Assembly (NCBI RefSeq): GCF_001941825.1
Contig: NZ_CP019038.1
Coordinates: forward strand, 4,650,001-4,714,000
Length of the DNA stretch: 64,000 nucleotides
From: Massilia putida
Lineage (GTDB): Bacteria > Pseudomonadota > Gammaproteobacteria > Burkholderiales > Burkholderiaceae_D
Direction of reading: 5' to 3'
Part shown: piece by piece, positions 18,058 through 28,559 of the stretch
Layout of the letters: each line of letters starts with the position of its first letter
How positions within the stretch are numbered: the first letter of the stretch is position 1
The notes under the pieces: model-generated
What the model was told of the DNA's origin: nothing
Database searches by the model: none
What the model saw: only the letters and a program-made list of their open reading frames with translations
Translations under genes and position numbers: made by a program

Positions 18058-18678
18058 ATGAAAATGAATAAGTTATTGAAGGGCCTGCTGGGTGCCGCCG
18101 TCACGGTGGCGATGTTCGGTACCATGAATGCCCAGGCGCAGACGAGCGGCAGCTCGTCGACGGGCAGCAGCGCGACCGCGCAAGACCAGGCGACGTCGAG
18201 CACCCCGACTCACAAGAAACACAGCAAGAAGAAACACCATAAGAAGAGCAACTCCAGCAGCTCGAGCAGCGGTATGAGCGGCAGCAGCGGCTCGACCAGC
18301 AGCGGCTCGTCGTCGACCGGCAGCCAGGATATGCAGGGCACGTCGGGTTCGTCGGGCACGTCCGGTACCTCCGGCACGTCCGGTACCTCCGGCACCTCGG
18401 GCACCTCGGGCACGAGCGGCAGCATGGGTACCGGCACCACGACCACGCCGCCGACCGGCTCCAGCTCGTCGGGCTCGTCGGGCACCAGCGGCATGAGCGG
18501 CAGCACCGGCGCCAGCGGCACCGGCCTGTCCGGCTCCAGCGGCATGAGCGGCACCGGCTCGGGTTCGGGCACCGGCACCAGCGCCACCGGAACCGGCACC
18601 AGCGGCACCGGCACCAGCGGCACGAGCGGCACGAGCGGCACCGGCACCACCGGCCAGGACGGCAAGCGCGGTTATTAA
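18058..18678 (+). CDS. Secreted low-complexity Ser/Gly/Thr-repeat protein
   Basis: Protein of 206 residues with a signal peptide (MKMNKLLKGLLGAAVTVAMF, cleavage near AQA). A basic patch follows (THKKHSKKKHHKKS, about residues 56-69), then about 130 residues of almost only Ser, Gly and Thr with tandem GTS/SGT units. It has no enzyme motif; it resembles structural or acid-shock-like exported proteins. A GGAGAG Shine-Dalgarno precedes the ATG, and a strong terminator follows, so it is a single-gene unit. The repeats are prone to length change. Confidence 0.8.
   Translation: MKMNKLLKGLLGAAVTVAMFGTMNAQAQTSGSSSTGSSATAQDQATSSTPTHKKHSKKKHHKKSNSSSSSSGMSGSSGSTSSGSSSTGSQDMQGTSGSSGTSGTSGTSGTSGTSGTSGTSGSMGTGTTTTPPTGSSSSGSSGTSGMSGSTGASGTGLSGSSGMSGTGSGSGTGTSATGTGTSGTGTSGTSGTSGTGTTGQDGKRGY
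18346..18424. repeat. Tandem 9-bp coding repeat (Gly-Thr-Ser units)
   Basis: Consecutive 9-base units of the type GGCACGTCC/GGTACCTCC encode repeated Gly-Thr-Ser within the low-complexity protein. Units vary mainly at synonymous positions, and GGCACGTCCGGTACCTCC occurs more than once. Confidence 0.75.
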
Positions 18679-18717
18679 CCGGCCGTGACACGGCGCCGTT
18701 CGGCGCCGTGGACGATG

Positions 18718-18741
18718 CCAGCCCGTGGGCTGGTTTTTTTT
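18718..18741 (+). terminator. Intrinsic terminator after the Ser/Gly/Thr-repeat gene
   Basis: CCAGCCC-GT-GGGCTGG (18718-18733) is followed directly by eight Ts (18734-18741), a textbook rho-independent terminator. A second hairpin, ACGGCGCC-GTTC-GGCGCCGT, lies about 10 bases before it. Confidence 0.85.
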
Positions 18742-18843
18742 GCCTGAAGCAATCAATAGCCTCGTCGTTGGTATAACATTATTTAAATAAAAAAATGAAT
18801 AGCGCAAACATACGCGCGACCACGACAACGACGACGAGGAATC

Positions 18844-20820
18844 ATGATGGAGACAACACGGATGGCCGTGCGCCTGCTGGCGCTCGCGGCCGCAAGCGCC
18901 TGCCTGCCCGCGCAGGCGGCCGACCTGGAGCTGGCACATATCTTTTCCGACCACGCGGTCCTGCAACGGGACGAGCCCATCGCCGTGTGGGGCACGGCGG
19001 GCCCCGGCCACAAGCTGGCCGTGACGCTGGCCGGACGCACCGTGAACGGCAGCGCGGACGCGCACGGCAAATGGAAGATCCAGCTGCCGCCGCAGCCCGC
19101 GGGCGGGCCGTACACGCTGACGGTGACGTCGAACGGGCAGACCGTCAGCCGTGCCGACATCCTCGTCGGCGACGTGTACCTGTGCTCGGGCCAGTCGAAC
19201 ATGGAATTCGCCCAGCGCCAGTCGACCAATGCCATCGGCGCCACGTACGCGGGCCGCAACGAGACGATGCGCTTCCTGAACGTGCAGAAGAACAGCACGG
19301 CGACGCCGCAGGATGAGCTGAAGGGACCCGTCGAGTGGCAGGTCGTGACGCCGGAAACGGCCGGCGACGCCTCGGCCGTCTGCTACTACATGGCGCGCTC
19401 GCTGCAGGGCAGCGTCAAGGTGCCCATCGGCTTCGTCAACGCCAGCTGGGGCGGCACGACGATCCAAGGCTGGACCGGGGCGGAGTCGCTGCGCACGCTG
19501 GCCGACTACAAGGCCGGCGTGGATGCCGTCGCGCAGTTCGGCGCCGATCCGGCCGCCGGCATGCGCGCCGAGGATGCGCGCAACGAAGCGTGGTGGCGCG
19601 CGCACGACCCGGCGGCGACAGCCCAGCGCGCGTGGATCGCGCCGGAATTCGACGACAGCGCCTGGCAGACCGTCACGCCGTCCGGTTCGTGGAAAGACAG
19701 CGGCCTGGCGGGCTTCAAGAACTTCGACGGCGTGGCCTGGTACCGCACGGCCGTCACGCTGACGGAGGCGCAGGCGCAGGCCGCGAACGCGCTGCACCTG
19801 GGCCCCGTCGACACGTACGACACCACCTGGGTCAATGGCGTGCGCGTGGGCGGCGCCAGCACGTCCTGGATGTGGCGCGATTATGCCGTGCCGGCTGGCG
19901 TGTTCAAGGCGGGCCGCAACGTGATCGCCATGCGCGTGCTGAGCGGCGGGCAGGGCGGCGGCCTGTCGGGCGCGCCGTCCGGCCGCACCATCGGCCTGGC
20001 GGATGGCCGGACGATCCCGCTGCCGGCCGCGTGGAAGGTCCAGCGCGGCGGCGCCATGAAGGGGTTGTCCGTGCCGCCGGCACCGTGGGACGTGCCGACG
20101 AGCCTCACGACGCTGTACAACGGCATGATCGCCCCGCTGGTCGGCTATAAATTCAAGCTGGCGGCGTGGTACCAGGGCGAATCGAACACGGGCGCGGCGC
20201 AGGAATACCGCACCCTGCTGCCGCTGCTGATGCGCGACTGGCGCCAGCGCTTCGGCCAGCCGGCGTTGCCGTTCCTCGTCGTGCAGCTGACGTCGTACGG
20301 ATCGCCCGCGAAGACGCCCGGCAAGTCCGACTGGGCCGAGCTGCGCGACGCGCAGGCGTACGCGGTGGCGCACGACGCGCATGCGGGGCTCGCCGTCACG
20401 CTCGACGTGGGCGACCGCTTCGACATCCATCCGACCCAGAAGACGCTCGTCGGCGAACGCCTCGCGCGGGCGGCGCGGGCCGTCGCGTATGGCGAAAAGA
20501 CCGCGCCCGGCAGCCCGACGGCCGTGTCTGCGCGCCGCAACGGCAACGACATCGTCGTCGCGTTCAAGGACACGGGGGGTGGACTGGCCACGTATTCGTC
20601 GGACCGCGCCATCGGGTTCGAGGTGTGCGCGGGCACTACTTGCCGCTATGCCGAGGCGCGCGTGGCCGGCAAGGCGAGCGACCAGGTCGTCCTGCCCGGC
20701 GCCGGCGCGCCCGACGTCACGCAGGTGCGCTACGCCTGGGCCGATGCGCCGTTCGTGAACCTGTTCGGCGGCGACGATCTGCCCGCCGCGCCGTTCCGGC
20801 TCGACGTCGCGCGCCCTTAG
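18844..20820 (+). CDS. Sialate O-acetylesterase-like SGNH hydrolase, exported
   Basis: Protein of 658 residues with a signal peptide (ending LPAQA). It has the SGNH block I motif in the form CSGQSNMEF (Ser117), a beta-galactosidase-like jelly-roll insert (about 255-380), WYQGESNTG for the catalytic loop and a late DIHPTQK (Asp/His). This matches sialate 9-O-acetylesterases, which also deacetylate xylans and other glycans. It probably acts on acetylated polysaccharide in the periplasm. An AT-rich promoter region precedes it. The 3' end overlaps the bestrophin gene by 4 bases, tail to tail. Confidence 0.88.
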   Translation: MMETTRMAVRLLALAAASACLPAQAADLELAHIFSDHAVLQRDEPIAVWGTAGPGHKLAVTLAGRTVNGSADAHGKWKIQLPPQPAGGPYTLTVTSNGQTVSRADILVGDVYLCSGQSNMEFAQRQSTNAIGATYAGRNETMRFLNVQKNSTATPQDELKGPVEWQVVTPETAGDASAVCYYMARSLQGSVKVPIGFVNASWGGTTIQGWTGAESLRTLADYKAGVDAVAQFGADPAAGMRAEDARNEAWWRAHDPAATAQRAWIAPEFDDSAWQTVTPSGSWKDSGLAGFKNFDGVAWYRTAVTLTEAQAQAANALHLGPVDTYDTTWVNGVRVGGASTSWMWRDYAVPAGVFKAGRNVIAMRVLSGGQGGGLSGAPSGRTIGLADGRTIPLPAAWKVQRGGAMKGLSVPPAPWDVPTSLTTLYNGMIAPLVGYKFKLAAWYQGESNTGAAQEYRTLLPLLMRDWRQRFGQPALPFLVVQLTSYGSPAKTPGKSDWAELRDAQAYAVAHDAHAGLAVTLDVGDRFDIHPTQKTLVGERLARAARAVAYGEKTAPGSPTAVSARRNGNDIVVAFKDTGGGLATYSSDRAIGFEVCAGTTCRYAEARVAGKASDQVVLPGAGAPDVTQVRYAWADAPFVNLFGGDDLPAAPFRLDVARP

Positions 20821-21755
20821 CTGAGGCGGTAGTCCTCCGGCAGCAGCGGGGGCGGCAGGTCGCTCTCGCCCAGCGCCGTACGCAGGTCGATCTCGATCGT
20901 GCGGCACAGGGCCTCGAGCGGCAGGCCGTTGTCGGAGGCGCGGAACGGTTCCTCGAGCTCGTCGCCGAGGGCGTCCAGGCCGAAGAAGGTATAGGCCACG
21001 ATGGCCGACACGAGGGGCGTCAGGTAGCCGATCGTGTCCACGAGGCCGAACGGCAGCAGGAAGCAGTACAGGTACGCCGTGCGGTGCAGCAGCAAGGTGT
21101 ACGAAAACGGAATCGGCGTGCCGCGGATGCGTTCGCACGACGCGGCCACCGCCGTCATCGCGGACAGGCTCGCGTCGATCGACGGCGCGAGGCAGGCGTC
21201 GAGGCGGCCCGTGCGCAGGCACTGTCCGAGGTCGGCGCCCATCTCCAGCATCAGCGCGTACGGCACGTTGGGCAGTGCGCGCACGCGTGTCCATTCGGCC
21301 TTGTCCAGCCAGGGCGCGACGTCGGTCTCGGGCGCGCCATCCGGCACGTCGCGCAGGCGGTGGCGCAGCGCGTGCGCATAGGCGATGGCGCGGCGCACGA
21401 TGCGCAGATGGGGTTCGTTGTCGTCACGGACCGCGCCGGGCGCGACGAGCGACAGGCACTGGCGCGCCAGGCTGCGGCTGCGCAGCACGAGTTCTCCCCA
21501 TTGCTTGCGGCCTTCCCAGTAGCGGTCGTAGGCGGCGTTGTTGCGGAAGCCCAGGAAGATTGCGAGGGGAAGCCCCATCAGCGTGAACGGCGTCGGCGTG
21601 AAATGCAGTTTGTGGTGGCCCAGTTCGCCGTCGGTCCAGGTCACGATCAGCGCCAGCACCGTGCTGACCGCGAGGTGCATCCAGATGCGCGGCAGGATCG
21701 ATCCGCGCAGGATGAAGAACAGGCGCAAGGCCGAGGGGCGGTCGCGGACGATCAT
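20817..21755 (-). CDS. Bestrophin-family anion channel
   Basis: Membrane protein of 312 residues of the bestrophin/YneE family. Family features are the start MIVRDRPSALRLFFILRGSILPRI, the FLGFRNNAAYDRYWEGRKQWG signature (about 66-86), a hydrophobic pair near YLYCFLLPFGLVDTIGYLTP, and AYTFFGLDALGDELEEPF. Bacterial bestrophins form pentameric ion channels in the inner membrane. The ATG at 21755 is chosen because family members begin at this point; the frame is open further upstream to 21851 but lacks similarity there. Confidence 0.9.
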   Translation of the reverse strand: MIVRDRPSALRLFFILRGSILPRIWMHLAVSTVLALIVTWTDGELGHHKLHFTPTPFTLMGLPLAIFLGFRNNAAYDRYWEGRKQWGELVLRSRSLARQCLSLVAPGAVRDDNEPHLRIVRRAIAYAHALRHRLRDVPDGAPETDVAPWLDKAEWTRVRALPNVPYALMLEMGADLGQCLRTGRLDACLAPSIDASLSAMTAVAASCERIRGTPIPFSYTLLLHRTAYLYCFLLPFGLVDTIGYLTPLVSAIVAYTFFGLDALGDELEEPFRASDNGLPLEALCRTIEIDLRTALGESDLPPPLLPEDYRLS

Positions 21756-21867
21756 TGTTGGGCGTGGAAGATGCTTCGATGCATCATCATAAACCGGCCA
21801 CGTCCCGTGTGCCGTTTCGGTCGCAAAACGGTTATCGTCACCCATCGACATCTACCTGGGGATCGCG

Positions 21868-22857
<990 letters not shown>

Positions 22858-22865
22858 CAGGAACC

Positions 22866-22921
22866 ACCGGGGTCAGAGCCCGGTTTGAGGCAATTTCTCA
22901 AAAACGGGCTCTGACCCCGGT
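22866..22921. repeat. Dispersed hairpin repeat (GGGTCAGAGCCC type), copy 1
   Basis: CCGGGGTCAGAGCCCG (22867-22882) and its exact inverse (22905-22920) enclose an inner TTTGAG/CTCAAA stem. The element is nearly the same as that at 61990-62043. It lies between two convergent genes and contains the stop codon and the last 16 codons of the histidine kinase. Such repeats are REP/MITE-like and may also end transcription. Confidence 0.9.
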
Positions 22922-25332
22922 TTGACGTCCAGCAAAGGCAAGGTGACGGTGAAGGTGCTGCCGCGCCCCGGCCCCGCGCTGGCCGCGTCGACCTGGCCGC
23001 CGTGCAGTTCGACGAGCTTGCGCACGAGAGCCAGGCCGAGGCCCAGGCCGCCCTGGGCGCGGTCGAGCGTGCGCGAGCCTTGCGTGAACAGGTCGAACAC
23101 GACGGGCAGCAGATCGGGGCCGATGCCGTTGCCGTTGTCGCGCACCGCGAGGAAGGCTTGGCCGTCGGCGGCTTCCAGGTCGACCTCGATGCGGCCGCCT
23201 TCCGGCGTGTACTTGGCGGCGTTGTTGAGCAGGTTCGCGACCACCTGCACGAGGCGGGTGTGGTCGCCGTCCACCATCACGGGCTCCGCGCCCAGCCTGA
23301 CGTCGAGGACGTGGCGGCGCGCGTCGACGAGCGGGCGCGCCTGTTCGGCCGCTTCCATGACGGCGCGGCGCAGGTCCAGCGGCTGCCGGGTCACGGTGAC
23401 CAGGCCGCGCGTGACGCGCGAGACGTCCAGCAGGTCGTTCACCAGGTGACCCATATGGGCCACCTGGCGCGCGATGATGTCGCTGATCTGCTTGACGCGC
23501 GGTTCGCCCGCATAGGCCAGGCGCAGCATGTCGGCCGCGCTGGAGATCGGCGCCAGCGGGTTTCTGAGCTCGTGCGCCAGCATGGCGAGGAATTCGTCCT
23601 TGCGCTGGTCGGCCAGCTGCAGGGCTTCTTCCGCGCGCTTGCGTTCCGTGATGTCGATCGCCACGGCGTGCACGACGGTGCTGCGGCCGTCGGCGCCGAG
23701 GCCGAGGCGGCCGCGCACGTCGATCCAGGCCAGGCGGCCGTCGTCGGCGCGGCGGATGCGCGGGGTGGCGCGGTATTCGCCCTTGGCGCGGATCGCCTGC
23801 TCGACCGTGTCGCGCAAGGACTGGCGGTCGTCCGGATGGACGAGCTTGTGCAGCTCGGCGATGTTGTGCCAGTTCTTGCCGAAGACGCTGTGCAGGTTGG
23901 CCGAGAAGGTCACCTTGCCGCTGTGCGGATCGCGCTCCCACACGGCCATGCGCGCGGCCACGAGGCCTTGCTGCAGGCGCTCCTCGCTGTAGCGTACGGC
24001 CCGTTCCGCCCGTTCCAGCGGGGTGACGTCGGTGCACGTGCCGAACCACTGGACGATGTGGCCGCCGTCGTCGCGCAGCGGCGCCACCGACGTGAAGAAG
24101 CTGCGGTAACGGCCGTCGGCGCCGCGCAGCGGGAAGGTCATCTGCGCCATATTGCCGCTGGCGAGGGCTTCCTTCCAGCGCCGCATCACCTGGGGCAGGA
24201 CTTCCGGATCGTGATAGCGGTGCCACTCGTCCGCGCCGACGTTGCCCGGCGGGCTGCCCGTGAATTCGTGCCAGCGGTCGTTGAACCAGACGATGTTGCC
24301 GTCCGGGTCGGCGATCCACACGAGCTGCGGGATGTTGTTCGCCAGCTGCAGGAATTTGCGGCGCTCCGCTTCCAGCCGCGTGCGCTGTTCGTACAGGCGG
24401 TCGAGCATGCGGTTCAGCGCGCGCGCCAGGCTGACGACTTCGCGCGAGCCTTCGAGCGGCGCGCGCTGGTTGCCGATGTCGTCGCCCAGGCTGGCGGAAA
24501 ACGTCTCGAGGCGGCGCAGGTCGCGCGTAAGGCCGAACGCCAGCCGCGACGCCAGGATGAACACGAGCAGCGCGAGGAAGCAGGCGACCAGGAGGATCAG
24601 GAGGTAGTCCGGACCGGCCGATTCCAGCGGCAGCGGCAGGCGGCGCTCGTCCTCGCGCAGCACCAGGCCGAGGTGGGCCATTTGCGGCGGCAGCGGCACG
24701 GCTGCCGCGATCTCGTGTCCGCCGGCGGACGTGCGCGCGGGCGCGGCCGCGAGGACGGCCCACGGCACCGGCTTGAGGTCGGCCAGCCGCACCTTGTACA
24801 TCAGGGCGCCCTCGGGCGTGTGCGTGCGCGAGTAACGCAGCAGGATGACGCCGATCATTTCATCGCCCGCGGGGCCGGTCTGCAGCGCGGCGCGCTCGTC
24901 GTTGCTGTTCAGGCGCGTGCGCAGCCAGGCCAGGTCGGCCGGGGTGAAGCCGGGCATGCCGTTGTCGGCGATTTCCTTGCCCTCGAAATCCGTGAACATC
25001 AGCCGCAGCGGGACGCCGTTCATCTGGCGCAGGCCGTGCAGGAACGGCGTCAGATAGGTTTCCTTGCCGGCGCTGTCGACGAGCGCCGTGGCCAGGATCG
25101 GGCTGGTGCCCACTTCGTGCAGGCGCGTGGCGACCGCCTGCAGATTCTGCCCGACCGTCGTCGCGTGGAAGGCGACCTCGCGCTGCAGCAGCAAGGCGTT
25201 GGCCTGTGCGCGCTGGTGGTCGATCAGCCAGAACGAGACGCCGGCGATCAAGAGCACGGCGGCCGCCGTCAGGATCGCGGCCGCGATCGCGAAGCGGCGC
25301 GACAGGCTGGCCGGGACGAAAGGCTCGGTCAT
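22873..25332 (-). CDS. PAS-domain sensor histidine kinase
   Basis: Membrane histidine kinase of 819 residues. TM1 is at about 13-36, then an extracytoplasmic domain, TM2 at about 243-262, a HAMP-like linker, PAS 1 (about 326-440), PAS 2 (about 450-565), HisKA with phospho-acceptor His587 in LAHELRNPLAP, and a HATPase domain (N box LLNNAAKYTP, G boxes DNGNGIG and GLGLGLALV). No receiver domain or adjacent regulator is present. The start codon is 1 base after the stop of a substrate-binding protein gene, so the two are coupled. Residues 804-819 come from a dispersed repeat. Confidence 0.92.
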   Translation of the reverse strand: MTEPFVPASLSRRFAIAAAILTAAAVLLIAGVSFWLIDHQRAQANALLLQREVAFHATTVGQNLQAVATRLHEVGTSPILATALVDSAGKETYLTPFLHGLRQMNGVPLRLMFTDFEGKEIADNGMPGFTPADLAWLRTRLNSNDERAALQTGPAGDEMIGVILLRYSRTHTPEGALMYKVRLADLKPVPWAVLAAAPARTSAGGHEIAAAVPLPPQMAHLGLVLREDERRLPLPLESAGPDYLLILLVACFLALLVFILASRLAFGLTRDLRRLETFSASLGDDIGNQRAPLEGSREVVSLARALNRMLDRLYEQRTRLEAERRKFLQLANNIPQLVWIADPDGNIVWFNDRWHEFTGSPPGNVGADEWHRYHDPEVLPQVMRRWKEALASGNMAQMTFPLRGADGRYRSFFTSVAPLRDDGGHIVQWFGTCTDVTPLERAERAVRYSEERLQQGLVAARMAVWERDPHSGKVTFSANLHSVFGKNWHNIAELHKLVHPDDRQSLRDTVEQAIRAKGEYRATPRIRRADDGRLAWIDVRGRLGLGADGRSTVVHAVAIDITERKRAEEALQLADQRKDEFLAMLAHELRNPLAPISSAADMLRLAYAGEPRVKQISDIIARQVAHMGHLVNDLLDVSRVTRGLVTVTRQPLDLRRAVMEAAEQARPLVDARRHVLDVRLGAEPVMVDGDHTRLVQVVANLLNNAAKYTPEGGRIEVDLEAADGQAFLAVRDNGNGIGPDLLPVVFDLFTQGSRTLDRAQGGLGLGLALVRKLVELHGGQVDAASAGPGRGSTFTVTLPLLDVKPGSEPVFEKLPQTGL

Positions 25333-25333
25333 A

Positions 25334-26554
25334 TCAGTCGTCGGCCGGCACCAGCACGCCATCGGCGCGGTAGCGCGCCAGCAGCAACTGCTCCGGGCCC
25401 AGCGCTTCGTGGCGGGCCGGCGTGAACGGCGGCGCATACGTCTTGACGAGGCCGCGGACCGTGCCGAGATGTTCCAGCGCGTCGCGCACGGCCTTGCGGT
25501 CGGTGCTGCCGGCGCGGGCGATCGCCAGCGCCAGGAGATGCGTGAGGTCGTACGCATGGGCGGCGCCCACGGGGCTCTTGATGTCCTCGATGCGCCGGAC
25601 CTTCGATACCTTCGCCGCGCTGTCGAGGAAGCGCCGCACGCGCGCCGGGTCGGCGCGGAAGAAGCTGAACGTCTGGATCACCGACAGGTCGACCTGCTGC
25701 AGCGCCGGTCCCGCCTGGGCCGCGAAGTCGCCGCCCGTTACGCCCCAGTGGCTCAGGATCGGCAGGCGTTGTTCTTTCGGCAGCGCGGCCACCTCGCGCA
25801 CGAGGATCGCCGCCTCGTCGTCGTTGGCGACGAGGAGGATGGCCTGGGCGCCGGCCGCGCGCAGGTGCTGGTATTTGTCGACGAGGCTCGTGTCGCGCCA
25901 GTTGTACCACGACGTGCCGACGATCTTCATGGCCGGCTGGAGGGAAGCCGCGCGGCTCGCCGCCTCGGCATTGCTGCGGCCCCAGGACGTGTTGGTCAGC
26001 AGCAGGCCGATGCGCTGCAGGCCGCGCCGCCGCGCCGCCTGCAGCAGTCTGGGCATCGCGAGCGAATCGCGCAGCGACAGGCGGAACACGTAATTCGGGC
26101 GCATGTCGTTGTCGACGATGACGTCGGCCGAGGACCACGGCGCCATGAATAGGGTGTGCGTGGCACGCAGCGTCGGCAGCTCTTCGATGACGACGGGACT
26201 GAAGCGGCCACCGAACACGGCCACGAGGTCGGGCGTCGCGGCGAATTCCTGGATGTTGCGGATGCCGCGCGCGGGGATCGAGCGGTGGTCCTTGACGACG
26301 AGTTCCAACGGCCGGCCGTGCAGCACGCCGCCCGCCGCGTTGATCTCGGCGATCGCCGCGCGCATGCCCAGTTCGACGGCCTGGGCCGATGTCGAATTGT
26401 CCAGGCCGAATTCGCCGTCGATCCCCAGCAGCACGGGCCGCGGCGGGGCCGCGCGCGCCGTTCCGGTCCATAGCGACAATGCCATCGACAGGGCGGCGGC
26501 GGCCAACCGGCGGCGCGGCGGTTGCTGGAACGTGGATGAGGTACGACCCGACAT
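25334..26554 (-). CDS. Branched-chain amino-acid-type substrate-binding protein
   Basis: Periplasmic binding protein (type 1 fold, LivJ/peripla_BP_6 family) of about 406 residues with a signal peptide (RRRLAAAALSMALSLW, cleavage near ARA). Typical elements are LLGIDGEFGLDNSTSAQAVELGMRAAI, INAAGGVLHGRPLELVVKDH and FGGRFSPVV. No ABC permease or ATPase gene is nearby. It is coupled to a histidine kinase downstream and divergent from two chemoreceptors, so it more likely delivers a ligand signal than feeds a transporter (inference). The start at 26554 lacks a clear Shine-Dalgarno. Confidence 0.85.
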   Translation of the reverse strand: MSGRTSSTFQQPPRRRLAAAALSMALSLWTGTARAAPPRPVLLGIDGEFGLDNSTSAQAVELGMRAAIAEINAAGGVLHGRPLELVVKDHRSIPARGIRNIQEFAATPDLVAVFGGRFSPVVIEELPTLRATHTLFMAPWSSADVIVDNDMRPNYVFRLSLRDSLAMPRLLQAARRRGLQRIGLLLTNTSWGRSNAEAASRAASLQPAMKIVGTSWYNWRDTSLVDKYQHLRAAGAQAILLVANDDEAAILVREVAALPKEQRLPILSHWGVTGGDFAAQAGPALQQVDLSVIQTFSFFRADPARVRRFLDSAAKVSKVRRIEDIKSPVGAAHAYDLTHLLALAIARAGSTDRKAVRDALEHLGTVRGLVKTYAPPFTPARHEALGPEQLLLARYRADGVLVPADD

Positions 26555-26828
26555 GGCAAGCCCGTGACAAAGCGGAATCCGGAATTCTAACGTTATACCG
26601 GCAATCGTTACGGAATGCCTCGCCGAAATTGCGTTGCGATGTTGCAACTATTCGTTCCATCCGTAAATGGCGCGTGTATGATCGAAGCGTGATACGGCCC
26701 CGCCCACGCAGGCGTCCGTCCGTCGGGCCCAACCTACGCCTCCAGTCACCGCTCCGGCCCGCCGCCCCGACCCGCCGCGCGCATCCGCAGCTTTATCGCG
26801 CAGTGTTGTCATCGTCGTCGAGGTGCAC

Positions 26829-28445
26829 ATGAATATTCGGAATCTGAAGATCGGCGTCCGACTCGGGCTCGCGTTCGGCGCCGTGCTGGCGCTCGCGGCG
26901 ATGCTGACCGTCGTCGGTACGCTGCGCCTGCAGCAGGTGGTCGGCGCCACCGCCGACATGGACGCCGTCATCCGCATGGCCCGCCTGTCCGACCGCTGGC
27001 TGGCCGATACCCGCATCAACCGTGCCCTGACCGAAGTGCGCCTGCGCGCTGCGGACGCGCAGGATCGCGACCGCATCAACGTCAAGATGAAGGCGAACAG
27101 CGCGGACATCAACGCCATCGACGAGGCATTGCAGCGTCTCATCGTCAGCGCGGAAGGCAAGGCGTTGCTGGACAAGCTCAATGCGCAGCGCAAGGCCTAT
27201 ACGCTGGCGCGCAACGAGCTGTTCGCGCTCAAGGATGGCGGCACGGCCGACGCGGCCGCCGTCGAACGCGCGGCCGATGCCGGGATGAATCCGGCGCTCA
27301 CTGCGTACGAGGCGGCGGCGGGCGACCTGGCCGCGTATCAGAAACGGGTCTTCGACGACGCCAAGGCGCACGTGGAGGACGTCGCCGCGAGCGGGCGCCT
27401 GCTGCTGGCCGGCGTCGGCGTCGTCGCACTGCTGCTGGGCGCGGCGCTGGCGTGGTGGCTCACGCGCAGCATCACGGGCCCGTTGCAGCGGGCGGTGGCG
27501 CTGGCCAACGCGGTCGCGCAGGGCGACCTGACGAGCCGGATCGAGGCCGTAAGCCGCGACGAGACGGGCGAACTGATGGCCGCGCTGCGGACCATGAACG
27601 CGAACCTGAATGCGCTGGTGACGCGCGTGCGCAGCGGCGCCGACACCATCGCCACCGCCGCCAGCGAGGTGGCGCTGGGCAACCACCACCTGTCTTCGCG
27701 CACCGAACAGCAGGCCGGGGCATTGGAAGAGAGCGCGTCGTCGATGGAAGAATTGACGGGCACCGTGCGCCAGAACGCCGAGAATGCGCAGCAGGGCAAC
27801 GAGATGGCGGCATCGGCCTCCGGCGTCGCCGCGCGCGGCGGCGACGTCGTCGCGCAGGTCGTCGCGACGATGGGCGCCATCGACGCGTCGTCGAAGAAGA
27901 TCGTCGACATCATCGGCGTCATCGACGGCATCGCGTTCCAGACGAATATCCTGGCCCTGAACGCGGCCGTGGAAGCGGCGCGCGCGGGAGAACAAGGCCG
28001 TGGCTTCGCGGTCGTGGCGAGCGAGGTGCGCACGCTGGCGCAGCGCTCGGCGGCGGCGGCGCGCGAGATCAAGGAACTGATCGGCGACTCGGTGGACAAG
28101 GTCGCCACCGGTTCGCGTCTCGTCGGCGAAGCCGGCACGACGATGCAGGAAGTCGTCGCCAGCGTGCGCCGCGTGTCGGCCATCATGGCCCAGATCTCGG
28201 CCGCGTCGAGCGAGCAGAGCGCGGGCATCGAACAGGTCGGCGCGGCGATCCATCAAATCGACCAGGTGACGCAGCAGAACGCCGCGCTCGTCGAGGAAGC
28301 CGCGGCCGCCACGGAGTCCATGCAGGCACAGGCGCGCAGCCTGGCCGAGGCGGTCAGCGTGTTCAAGCTGGACCGCACCGTTTTGGTTGCTGCGCACCAA
28401 AAAAGTGAACATCGCATCAATTCGGTGCGGATCGGTGTATGTTGA
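26829..28445 (+). CDS. Methyl-accepting chemotaxis protein
   Basis: Chemoreceptor of 538 residues. TM1 is at about 12-32, followed by a four-helix-bundle sensor domain, TM2 at about 192-214 ([17 protein letters not shown]), HAMP, and a long coiled-coil signalling domain with the conserved hairpin tip around [21 protein letters not shown]. It controls CheA and flagellar or pilus motion. No NWETF-type CheR-tethering pentapeptide is seen at the C-terminus. The ATG at 26829 has GAGGTG upstream. It is followed by a second chemoreceptor gene and is divergent from the binding-protein/kinase pair. Confidence 0.93.
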   Translation: MNIRNLKIGVRLGLAFGAVLALAAMLTVVGTLRLQQVVGATADMDAVIRMARLSDRWLADTRINRALTEVRLRAADAQDRDRINVKMKANSADINAIDEALQRLIVSAEGKALLDKLNAQRKAYTLARNELFALKDGGTADAAAVERAADAGMNPALTAYEAAAGDLAAYQKRVFDDAKAHVEDVAASGRLLLAGVGVVALLLGAALAWWLTRSITGPLQRAVALANAVAQGDLTSRIEAVSRDETGELMAALRTMNANLNALVTRVRSGADTIATAASEVALGNHHLSSRTEQQAGALEESASSMEELTGTVRQNAENAQQGNEMAASASGVAARGGDVVAQVVATMGAIDASSKKIVDIIGVIDGIAFQTNILALNAAVEAARAGEQGRGFAVVASEVRTLAQRSAAAAREIKELIGDSVDKVATGSRLVGEAGTTMQEVVASVRRVSAIMAQISAASSEQSAGIEQVGAAIHQIDQVTQQNAALVEEAAAATESMQAQARSLAEAVSVFKLDRTVLVAAHQKSEHRINSVRIGVC

Positions 28446-28559
28446 GCGGAGTTTGCGCTATTTTGTAGCTGGTTGGCAACAAATTGGTTTCGATATGGGG
28501 GAATCTGCTCTACAGTTTTGGCTGCGTCCATCACCGTTGCGAACGGCACAGCCAAACCC

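Noticed and set aside
18073..21294. A 1073-codon minus-strand open frame across the repeat protein and esterase genes
   Set aside because: It spans two real plus-strand genes and part of bestrophin, with low-complexity Ala/Gly/Arg composition.
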